NCBI GenBank assembly: GCA_027051995.1
Contig: JALUFY010000416.1
Span: 704-7,525, forward strand
Direction of reading: 5' to 3'
DNA: 6,822 bases
From: Hyphomicrobiales bacterium
Lineage (GTDB): Bacteria > Pseudomonadota > Alphaproteobacteria > Rhizobiales > Aestuariivirgaceae
The notes beneath the pieces were generated by a model. That model saw nothing but the letters and a program-made list of their open reading frames with translations. It was not told the origin of the DNA and did no database searches. The position numbers and the translations under genes were made by a program. Shown piece by piece: positions 1 to 6,689 of the stretch. Position 1 is the stretch's first letter. Each line of letters opens with the position of its first letter.

Positions 1-250
1 TCGGTATGAAAAGGGCGGCCGGGACGATCTGGCCGCCGCCGAGCGCGAGGAAATCGCCATCATCGAGGAATTCCTGCCGCGCCAGCTCTCCCCGGAAGAA
101 GTGGAAAAGGCGGTGGCGGACGTCATCGCGGAAACCGGCGCCTCGGGCCTGAAGGACATGGGCCGCGTCATGGGCGCGCTGAAGGAAAGGTATTCCGGCC
201 AGATGGACATGGGCAAGGCCTCGCGGCTGGTGAAAGAAAAGCTGGCCTGA
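1..250 (+). CDS. GatB/YqeY domain-containing protein (3' part)
   Basis: Open at the left edge; the frame starts at base 2 and gives the last 82 residues before TGA at 248-250. The visible part has the family's typical C-terminal pattern: an acidic helix leading into EFLPRQLSPEEV, then TGASGLKDMGRVMG and ALKERYSGQMDMGKASRLV. YqeY-family proteins are about 150 residues long and resemble the helical tail domain of GatB, the subunit of the tRNA-dependent amidotransferase that contacts tRNA. The stand-alone YqeY form has no firmly assigned function, so a tRNA-binding role is only inferred. In many alphaproteobacteria this gene lies just upstream of dnaG and rpoD, as here. Roughly the first 65-70 residues lie outside the window. 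The family call is secure; the cellular role is not. Confidence 0.92.
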   Translation, partial: RYEKGGRDDLAAAEREEIAIIEEFLPRQLSPEEVEKAVADVIAETGASGLKDMGRVMGALKERYSGQMDMGKASRLVKEKLA

Positions 251-350
251 CGGCTCAATGGCGTTGCGGGGCATGATATGCTATGCTTCACGCGCCAGAA
301 TGGACTTGCCGCCCGGATGCAGGCCGTGACGGATGAGCGGAAAGATAAAG

Positions 351-602
351 ATGACAAAGGACAAACGGGATATCCGCGCCGGAATGGAAGCGGGAAGCAC
401 GCTTTCCCTGACCGTTCACACCGTGACCGGCGCTGCCGGAGCGCGTCCGGTGACGGCTGCGTCCTGGGCCGGCTCCATCATTCAGGCGCGCCGCGCCGGT
501 GAGGACTTCGTGATGGATGCGGACATCCTTGCTCTCGAAGAGCGCATGGCCCTGCTGGAAAACAGGCTTTCCGGCCTTGAACGCAAGGCGGGGCTTGGCT
601 GA
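351..602 (+). CDS. Small hypothetical protein with C-terminal coiled coil
   Basis: Unrecognised. The open frame can begin at ATG 333 (89 residues) or ATG 351 (83 residues). I prefer 351 because GGAAAG lies six bases upstream of it, whereas 333 has no purine-rich site. From about codon 20 onward most codons end in G or C, as in the neighbouring genes, which argues that the frame is real. The first part is Ala/Gly/Thr-rich with no recognisable fold. The last 30 residues (starting MDADILALEERM) form a short amphipathic helix with Leu at heptad-like spacing, ending LSGLERKAGLG. A minimal version from ATG 513 would contain only that helix. The stop lies 14 bases before the next gene, which also encodes a coiled coil, so the two may be co-transcribed and interact. 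No function is assigned. Confidence 0.5.
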   Translation: MTKDKRDIRAGMEAGSTLSLTVHTVTGAAGARPVTAASWAGSIIQARRAGEDFVMDADILALEERMALLENRLSGLERKAGLG

Positions 603-616
603 GCAGGGGGAGAGGC

Positions 617-982
617 ATGTTCGGTGAGGGCAGGCTGACGCGTCTGGCGAAACTGATCACCCAGATCAACGAGGCGCTCTCCCGGATAGAAGCCCTGCGG
701 CAAAGCGAAGGCATGATTTTCGACCAGCTCAAGGAACTGGACGCCGGATTGAACGAATTGCGCGCCGATTTGCGGGTGTTGAAGGCCGAAGCGCGCGCTG
801 ATGCGATGCGCGAGACACAGACGGTCATCAACTCCGTGCAGGGAGAGTTTCACCGTCAGTTGCGCGACTTGGCGGTGCGCATCGACCGGCTGGAGCGGCG
901 TGACGGCGCGCGCCCGGCGGACGCTGGCCGTCTTCCGCGCATCACGGATGGAGCGCATGGCGATGACAGGCCAGATGACTGA
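617..982 (+). CDS. Hypothetical coiled-coil protein, 121 aa
   Basis: The start ATG 617 is preceded by a strong ribosome site (GGGGGAGAGG at 605-614). Residues about 6-95 are almost entirely helical and heptad-like, for example the stretches LAKLITQINEALSRIEAL and LKELDAGLNELRADLRVL, with a second helix at 75-94 (EFHRQLRDLAVRIDRLE). The tail from 96 is polar, Asp/Arg-rich and probably disordered. There is no signal peptide, membrane segment, Cys cluster or catalytic motif. Codon third positions match the host. The gene ends 14 bases before the dnaG start, so it is probably in the same transcript. I do not recognise the family. A structural or scaffolding role in the cytosol is the most that the sequence suggests. 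Confidence 0.72.
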   Translation: MFGEGRLTRLAKLITQINEALSRIEALRQSEGMIFDQLKELDAGLNELRADLRVLKAEARADAMRETQTVINSVQGEFHRQLRDLAVRIDRLERRDGARPADAGRLPRITDGAHGDDRPDD

Positions 983-996
983 CCCCGGCGGATTTC

Positions 997-2871
997 ATGA
1001 AATTTTCCTCGTCATTCCTCGATGAAATCCGCGCCCGGGTGCCGGTGTCGTCGGTTGTCGGGCGCGCCGTGCAGTGGGACAGGCGCAAGTCCAGGCCCGG
1101 CAAGGGCGACTGGTGGGCCTGCTGCCCGTTTCATTCCGAAAAGACCCCCTCCTTCCACGCCGATGACCGCAAGGGGCGCTATTACTGCTTCAGCTGCCAC
1201 GCCAAGGGCGATGTCTTCACCTTTCTCACCGAGAAGCTGGGCCTGAGCTTCCCGGAGGCCGTGGAGCAGCTGGCCTCGGAGGCCGGGCTTGAGATGCCCA
1301 AACCCGACCCGGCCCGCGCCCGGCGCGAGGAGCAGCGCGCCTCGCTGGCCGATGTCACGGAAATGGCGGCGCGTTTCTACGAGGACAGGCTCGCCGGGGC
1401 GGATGGCGCGCGCGCCCGCTCTTACATCCAGGGGCGCGGGCTCTCCAATGACACCATGCGCCGTTTCCGTCTCGGCTTCGCCCCGGATGCGCGCGATGCG
1501 CTGCTGAAACATCTGGAAAAGGCCGGGGTGAGCCGCGCCATGATGGCCGAAGCGGGGCTCATTGGCGTGCCGGAGGATGGCCGCGGCCCCTATGACCGCT
1601 TCCGCGACAGGCTGATCTTTCCCATCCGCGACGCGCGCGGCCGCGTCATCGCCTTCGGCGGGCGCGCGCTGGGCGAGGCGCGGGCGAAATACCTCAACTC
1701 GCCGGAGACGGAGCTGTTTCACAAGTCCCGGGTGCTCTACAATCTCGATCTGGCCCGCAAGCCGGCCTACGAGGCCAGCGAGATCATCGCCGTGGAAGGC
1801 TACATGGACGTCATCGCCCTGGCCCAGGCGGGCTTCGCCAACGCCGTCGCCCCCCTTGGCACGGCGCTGACCGAAGAGCATCTGGCCATGCTGTGGCGCA
1901 TGGCGCCAGCGCCGGTGCTCTGTTTCGATGGCGACGCGGCGGGGCTGGCGGCGGCCTGGCGGGCGCTGGAGACGGCGCTGGCGCATCTGAGGCCGGGCTA
2001 TTCGCTGCGCTTCGCCCTGCTGCCGGAGGGCATGGATCCCGACGACCTGGTCCGCGAGCGCGGGGCGGCGGCCTTCTCCGGTGTTCTCGAGGACGCGGAC
2101 AGCCTGATCGATCTCATGTGGCGGCATGTGCTGGAGACGAACCCGGCGAAAACGCCGGAGGACAGGGCCCGCCTGGAGGAGGTGCTGGAGGAGCTGGCCG
2201 GGCGCATCGCCGATACAAGGGTGCGCGGCCATTACCTGAGCGAAATCCGCGCCCGCCTGCGCAAGCTGTGGGGCCGGGGCGGCGCATGGCGATCAGGCGC
2301 GCGGCGGTTCGGCAAGGGTGGCGCGTCCCTTGGCGCAAGACGCTCCGGCAAGGGCGCGCGCGGGCCGCTGTCCGGGGCCTCCACGCGGCTCGTGGCCATG
2401 AGCCGGAGCGGTGATGCGCGGACATGGCACGAGCGCGAACTGCTGAAACTGGTGCTGAACCAGCCTGAATTGCTCGATTTCATCGCCGAGGAACTGGCGG
2501 AGCTGGAGTTTTCCTCTTCGGAGCTTGACTCCCTGCGGCGGAAAATCATAGATATTGCCGCTGGTCACGCCGAGCTTGACAGCGCGCGCCTGCATGCCCA
2601 TCTGGAAGATCAGGGCGCGGGCCCCGCCGTGGCGAAGCTGACCGCGCGGGCCGAAGGCCCAGGCCGCCGGACACATGCCCCTGATCTGGATATCGGGCGG
2701 GCGAGAAAGACTTTCTCCGCTTACGCCGGAATACTCAGGAGGGCCGTTTTGGAACGTGATCTGAAGGCGGCGGAAAAAGCCTGTGAAGCGGATCCGACGG
2801 AGGAGAACTTCGCGCGGATCGCCCGGATTCGTGAAGAGCTCAACGCGGCGGCCTCCACCGCCGGCGAATAA
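997..2871 (+). CDS. dnaG: DNA primase DnaG
   Basis: Bacterial primase, which makes the RNA primers for leading- and lagging-strand synthesis at the replication fork together with the DnaB helicase. Length 624 residues, normal for the family. The order is: N-terminal CHC2 zinc ribbon with C43-P-F-H46 and C64-F-S-C67 (17 residues between H46 and C64); RNA-polymerase basic core with FGGRAL and KYLNSPET around 220-237; TOPRIM domain with the catalytic Glu in EGYMD (E267) and the metal-binding DGD at 311-313, plus DPDD at 347-350; a basic Gly/Arg/Ser linker at about 425-465; and a C-terminal helicase-binding domain from about 475 (starting WHERELLKLVL). All key residues are present. The start MKFSSSFLDEIRARVPVS is typical of alphaproteobacterial DnaG, although its ribosome site (GGCGGA, 988-993) is weak. 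The linker carries an internal duplication, GARRFGKG (434-441) and GARRSGKG (446-453). Confidence 0.98.
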   Translation: MKFSSSFLDEIRARVPVSSVVGRAVQWDRRKSRPGKGDWWACCPFHSEKTPSFHADDRKGRYYCFSCHAKGDVFTFLTEKLGLSFPEAVEQLASEAGLEMPKPDPARARREEQRASLADVTEMAARFYEDRLAGADGARARSYIQGRGLSNDTMRRFRLGFAPDARDALLKHLEKAGVSRAMMAEAGLIGVPEDGRGPYDRFRDRLIFPIRDARGRVIAFGGRALGEARAKYLNSPETELFHKSRVLYNLDLARKPAYEASEIIAVEGYMDVIALAQAGFANAVAPLGTALTEEHLAMLWRMAPAPVLCFDGDAAGLAAAWRALETALAHLRPGYSLRFALLPEGMDPDDLVRERGAAAFSGVLEDADSLIDLMWRHVLETNPAKTPEDRARLEEVLEELAGRIADTRVRGHYLSEIRARLRKLWGRGGAWRSGARRFGKGGASLGARRSGKGARGPLSGASTRLVAMSRSGDARTWHERELLKLVLNQPELLDFIAEELAELEFSSSELDSLRRKIIDIAAGHAELDSARLHAHLEDQGAGPAVAKLTARAEGPGRRTHAPDLDIGRARKTFSAYAGILRRAVLERDLKAAEKACEADPTEENFARIARIREELNAAASTAGE

Positions 2872-2975
2872 GGAAAAAGGCAGGTTTCCCGCAAGGTGAA
2901 AAAAGCGTCCTGAACCGGCTTTCCCGGCGCATCCGGCGGCGGGAGGCGGATTTTCGTTTCCCTCGTGAAGCATGG

Positions 2976-2990
2976 TTAATCACCAGTTAA
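2976..2990. promoter_or_regulatory. Candidate CtrA binding box upstream of rpoD
   Basis: The sequence reads TTAATCACCAGTTAA, a perfect TTAA-N7-TTAA. On the minus strand the second half-site continues as TTAACCAT (read from 2979 back to 2972), matching the extended half-site I associate with the alphaproteobacterial cell-cycle regulator CtrA. TTAA tetramers are uncommon in such GC-rich DNA, so two at exact spacing is notable. The box lies about 146 bases before the rpoD start and 105 bases after the dnaG stop. Whether CtrA activates or represses here cannot be read from the sequence. No GANTC methylation site is seen beside it. Confidence 0.6.
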
Positions 2991-3000
2991 GGCATCTGGC

Positions 3001-3008
3001 GCTAAACA
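3001..3008 (+). promoter_or_regulatory. Possible rpoD promoter -10 element
   Basis: GCTAAACA matches the core of the GCTANAWC-type -10 consensus that I recall for Caulobacter housekeeping promoters (GCTANA fits; the last two bases do not). It begins 10 bases after the right half of the CtrA-like box, so that box would cover the -35 region, the arrangement expected at CtrA-activated promoters. A transcript from here would have a leader of about 120 bases before rpoD. This is inference from motif and spacing only. Confidence 0.35.
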
Positions 3009-3135
3009 GGGACGAAACAGGCTCGCAATCATGCGCGCGGGCGCGCCCGGATGACCGGTTGGATGGCCGGACGGCGGAGCGCGCGGTCAATGGTTTCACA
3101 TTCCTCCCGCCGCCCGGCGCACGGGCGCGGAGAGC

Positions 3136-5144
<2,009 letters not shown>

Positions 5145-5154
<10 letters not shown>

Positions 5155-5167
5155 CCCGCCGTTTTTT
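5145..5167 (+). terminator. Intrinsic terminator overlapping the rpoD stop codon
   Basis: CGGCG (5145-5149), a seven-base loop, and CGCCG (5157-5161) form a perfect five-pair GC stem followed directly by six T residues (5162-5167). The left arm is the end of the rpoD reading frame, and the TGA stop (5152-5154) lies in the loop. The stem is short, so efficiency may be moderate, but the hairpin plus U-tract is textbook and well placed. Confidence 0.6.
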
Positions 5168-5262
5168 GACCCTGCGGACAATCCGTGGCAGGATGCGCCA
5201 TCCGCGGAACGCGCCCGCGCCGGCATGACGCTGGCGGGGAAACGGCGGCGAAAGACGGGCTG

Positions 5263-5541
5263 ATGACTGACAACGGACACAAGGCGGGCTTCTCCGAACC
5301 GGACACCGGGCTTCTCGCGCCGTATGCGGCGGAGGAGACGGAGCTGTTCGATCTGGAACAGGCGCGGGCGGACGCCCGCAAGTCCCGCAAGGCGGCCCTG
5401 CGAGCCGGTTGCCCCGTGGCGGGCGTCATCATCAGGGATGGCAGGCGAGTGACCATCCGCGAATGGCCGGACGGCCGGATCGAACGGCTTGTGGCGGGGG
5501 AATGGCGGGAATGGCCGGATTACACACCCGGCCACGGCTGA
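5263..5541 (+). CDS. Small hypothetical protein, 92 aa
   Basis: Unrecognised. The frame is open from ATG 5185, but I place the start at ATG 5263 because the upstream part is a low-complexity Arg/Gly-rich stretch without a ribosome site. The site for 5263 is itself weak (GAAAGACGGG, 5250-5259). The product is soluble with no signal peptide. An acidic N-terminal half (EETELFDLEQARADARKSRK, 25-44) is followed by a small region likely to form beta strands, with the repeated tryptophans REWPDGRIE (67-75) and EWREWPDY (80-87). Codons mostly end in G/C like the host genes, so it belongs to the GC-rich chromosome rather than to the foreign segment beginning about 20 bases later. It follows the rpoD terminator and should need its own promoter, which I cannot identify. 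Confidence 0.6.
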   Translation: MTDNGHKAGFSEPDTGLLAPYAAEETELFDLEQARADARKSRKAALRAGCPVAGVIIRDGRRVTIREWPDGRIERLVAGEWREWPDYTPGHG

Positions 5542-5555
5542 TTCTCGTGGCGGGG
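5527..5555. repeat. GC-rich inverted repeat at the end of the small orphan gene
   Basis: GCCACG (5531-5536) pairs with CGTGGC (5546-5551) around a nine-base loop. After one G-G mismatch (5530/5552), CCC (5527-5529) pairs with GGG (5553-5555). The stop codon of the preceding gene (5539-5541) lies in the loop. Neither strand has a U-tract after it, so it is not a standard intrinsic terminator. It lies between two convergent genes and might pause polymerase or protect the mRNA 3' end. Confidence 0.4.
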
Positions 5556-5597
5556 CCCAATCCACACTGACCAGACAGCTGCACTTACACAATACAT

Positions 5598-6299
5598 CTA
5601 CAGAGCCACCAACTCCGAAATCTTTATCGCCACTTTATCCATTGAATCTTCTGCTGTACTCAAACCAGTTCTAGACCCAAGGAGAGGGCTAATTTCTCTA
5701 AGTTTTTCATATGTCGTTTCATGAACAATAGGAACAAGCAAATCGCGGGCTAATAGAGCCGATAGTTCCTTATCTGCGATACTATCCCCTTGGATGCGGC
5801 GCAGTAGAGCAGGAGTTACCAATACAACTCCAATGCGCGACATTGAAAGACCTTTATCAATTTCACGAAGTAAAGACGTACCAAGAGCAACATCTTTTTC
5901 ACTAAACCAGACAGATACATCACATGACTCGAGCAAATCATGGAGCTCCTTTGCCACTCCATTTCTATCATCCCATGCATGACAAAGGAAAACATCTCTG
6001 CGATCTGGTTTAGAGCCCCGACGCTCGACACTGCGACGAACAGGCTCAAGCGCCCGCACTTCTTGAAGCGTGTACACTACGGACGACCCAGGTCGTGACC
6101 AGTTTGGTCTCATTCCTCCACCGGAACTACCGACGCCACTTCGCCTTCCATCGCCACTCCCTGATGCATTGTAAGATGGCAAATATGTATTAAAAGCTTG
6201 ACCGCTGCTGTATATACCACGACCACGACCACACACGGGGCAAGCAGCCGCCCCACTTGCTGTTCGGTGACCAAGCACTGGTGCCGTACATTTTGCCAT
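5598..6299 (-). CDS. TIR-domain protein with N-terminal Cys/His cluster
   Basis: Length 233 residues. Residues 1-26 (MAKCTAPVLGHR, then ACPVCG) place C4, H11, C20 and C23 so that they could bind one zinc. Residues 27-72 are a flexible Gly/Ser/Tyr-rich linker. Residues 73-100 are a connecting helix, and 101-233 are a TIR domain of the bacterial TIR_2 type: box 1 DVFLCHAWDD (102-111), loop VWFSEKDVALG (130-140), and REIDKGLSMSRIGVVLVTP (145-163). Bacterial TIR domains act as NAD+ hydrolases or make cyclic-ADP-ribose-like signals, often in phage defence, and some act as scaffolds. The usual catalytic Glu of the WEL motif appears to align with D136, with E134 two residues before it, so activity is uncertain. 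No signal peptide or membrane segment is seen, so it should be cytosolic. The start is supported by GAGG four bases upstream. The codon use is unlike its neighbours'. There is no adjacent effector or sensor gene in the window. The domain call is firm; the defence role is inferred. Confidence 0.9.
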   Translation of the reverse strand: MAKCTAPVLGHRTASGAAACPVCGRGRGIYSSGQAFNTYLPSYNASGSGDGRRSGVGSSGGGMRPNWSRPGSSVVYTLQEVRALEPVRRSVERRGSKPDRRDVFLCHAWDDRNGVAKELHDLLESCDVSVWFSEKDVALGTSLLREIDKGLSMSRIGVVLVTPALLRRIQGDSIADKELSALLARDLLVPIVHETTYEKLREISPLLGSRTGLSTAEDSMDKVAIKISELVAL

Positions 6300-6308
6300 A
6301 CCACCTCA
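6300..6308 (-). promoter_or_regulatory. Ribosome binding site of the TIR gene
   Basis: Read on the minus strand, the bases before the start codon are TGAGGTGGT followed by ATG. GAGG lies four bases from the start, slightly close but clearly Shine-Dalgarno-like, and it supports ATG 6299 as the real start. Confidence 0.65.
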
Positions 6309-6354
6309 TCTCTTCATCTATCGTGGCGGACTGGGGCTCCCAAAACGGAATTAG

Positions 6355-6383
6355 ATATTAAACTGATTCGCATTAATCCGCAA
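6355..6383 (-). promoter_or_regulatory. Candidate sigma-70 promoter of the TIR gene
   Basis: On the minus strand TTGCGG (6383-6378) and TAATAT (6360-6355) are separated by 17 bases, giving a leader of about 50 bases. A second candidate, TTGTTA (6456-6451) with TATGAT (6432-6427) and an 18-base spacer, lies farther upstream. The region is so AT-rich that such matches arise easily by chance, so either or neither may be used. Confidence 0.3.
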
Positions 6384-6506
6384 CCAAATAAAAAATGTAA
6401 TAATAACAGATTTTCCATATCTATTCATCATAGAGCACAACAATTCAAAATAACAAAATATTAGCAATAAAAAATTACACGCATCTATTTAATAAATAAT
6501 ATATCA

Positions 6507-6583
6507 TGGTGGGTCCGGCAGGACTCGAACCTGCAACCAGCCGGTTATGAGCCGGCGGCTCTAACCAATTGAGCTACGGACCC
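6507..6583 (-). tRNA. tRNA with CAU anticodon, probably tRNA-Ile2 (or elongator tRNA-Met)
   Basis: On the minus strand a full cloverleaf can be folded: acceptor stem GGGTCCG/CGGACCC, D-arm GCTC-loop-GAGC, anticodon stem GCCGG/CCGGC around CTCATAA, T-arm GCAGG-TTCGAGT-CCTGC, discriminator A, and an encoded CCA (6509-6507). The anticodon is CAU, so the molecule is either elongator tRNA-Met or the minor tRNA-Ile whose C34 is changed to lysidine by TilS to read AUA. The absence of a C1-A72 mismatch rules out initiator tRNA. The body resembles the alphaproteobacterial Ile2 type more than the elongator Met type I remember, so I favour Ile2, with moderate certainty. The gene lies at the 5' side of, and reads toward, the TIR gene. 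Confidence 0.93.
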
Positions 6584-6592
6584 GCCGGGGCT

Positions 6593-6622
6593 GCTATACC
6601 AAACCGGCGGGGGTTGCGCCAA
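6593..6622 (-). promoter_or_regulatory. Candidate promoter of the tRNA gene
   Basis: On the minus strand TTGGCG (6622-6617) and TATAGC (6598-6593) are 18 bases apart. The start point would fall about three bases before the mature tRNA 5' end, leaving a very short leader. The -35 is close to the TTGAC-type element common in alphaproteobacteria. Confidence 0.5.
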
Positions 6623-6689
6623 TGGTCTTTTTGCGGTCTGCTGGAAAAACACATCCGCGAATCGCTCTGGCTCGAACCGGGAGGCCATC

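Larger units (their letters stand above)
2872..3135 (+). other. Intergenic region dnaG-rpoD
   Basis: This 264-base gap separates dnaG from rpoD, much more than the 14 bases between the genes upstream of dnaG. It holds the candidate CtrA box and promoter described separately, and a perfect 12-base GC palindrome at 3038-3049. I see no convincing intrinsic terminator after dnaG: the best hairpin (GGAAA 2872-2876 with TTTCC 2885-2889) is weak and has no U-tract. Some dnaG transcripts may therefore run on into rpoD. Start codons in this gap open only short frames that shadow rpoD. Confidence 0.6.
5560..6506. mobile_element. AT-rich probable horizontally acquired segment
   Basis: Base composition changes sharply from strongly GC-rich DNA before about 5560 to AT-rich DNA. 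It becomes extremely AT-rich at 6350-6506 and reverts at the tRNA gene. The segment holds one gene, for a TIR-domain protein, with codons ending in A or T far more often than in the neighbours. It ends exactly at the 3' CCA end of a tRNA gene, a classic site for integration of foreign DNA. No integrase, transposase, terminal inverted repeat or convincing duplicated tRNA end is visible, so the mechanism is unknown. The left boundary is approximate (about 5555-5600). Acquisition is inferred from composition and position. Confidence 0.55.
6300..6506. other. AT-rich intergenic region between TIR gene and tRNA
   Basis: This 207-base stretch, especially 6350-6506, is the most AT-rich part of the window, with many A and T runs. 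It contains no supported gene. It holds the TIR ribosome site and the candidate promoters. No clear stem-loop terminator follows the tRNA on the minus strand, although a run of six T residues occurs in the RNA sense at about 6469-6474. Its extreme composition would suit silencing by an AT-binding nucleoid protein, which is speculation. Confidence 0.5.

Noticed and set aside
278..502. 74-codon frame on the plus strand near the start of the first small gene.
   Set aside because: It overlaps the better-supported frame 351-602, is Arg/Gly/Asp-rich, and has no ribosome site.
1012..2232. Long open frame of 406 codons on the minus strand across dnaG.
   Set aside because: It is a shadow of dnaG caused by high GC. 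The protein is compositionally odd (His/Arg/Gly-rich), and the plus strand encodes an intact primase.
2872..2889. Hairpin GGAAA/TTTCC right after the dnaG stop as a terminator.
   Set aside because: The stem is A/T-weak, the loop is eight bases, and no U-tract follows.
3038..3049. Perfect 12-base palindrome CGGGCGCGCCCG upstream of rpoD.
   Set aside because: Short GC palindromes are frequent at this composition. There is no loop for an RNA hairpin and no known operator match.
5548..5557. Partial match (TGGCGGGGCC against TGGTGGGTCC, 8 of 10) between the left island edge and the tRNA 3' end, as a possible attachment-site duplication.
   Set aside because: Only ten bases with two mismatches in GC-rich DNA, so it is easily chance. 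True tRNA attachment repeats are usually longer and nearly exact.
5489..5674. 61-codon plus-strand frame spanning the left edge of the AT-rich segment.
   Set aside because: It crosses the composition boundary, overlaps two better genes, and has no homologous-looking content or ribosome site.
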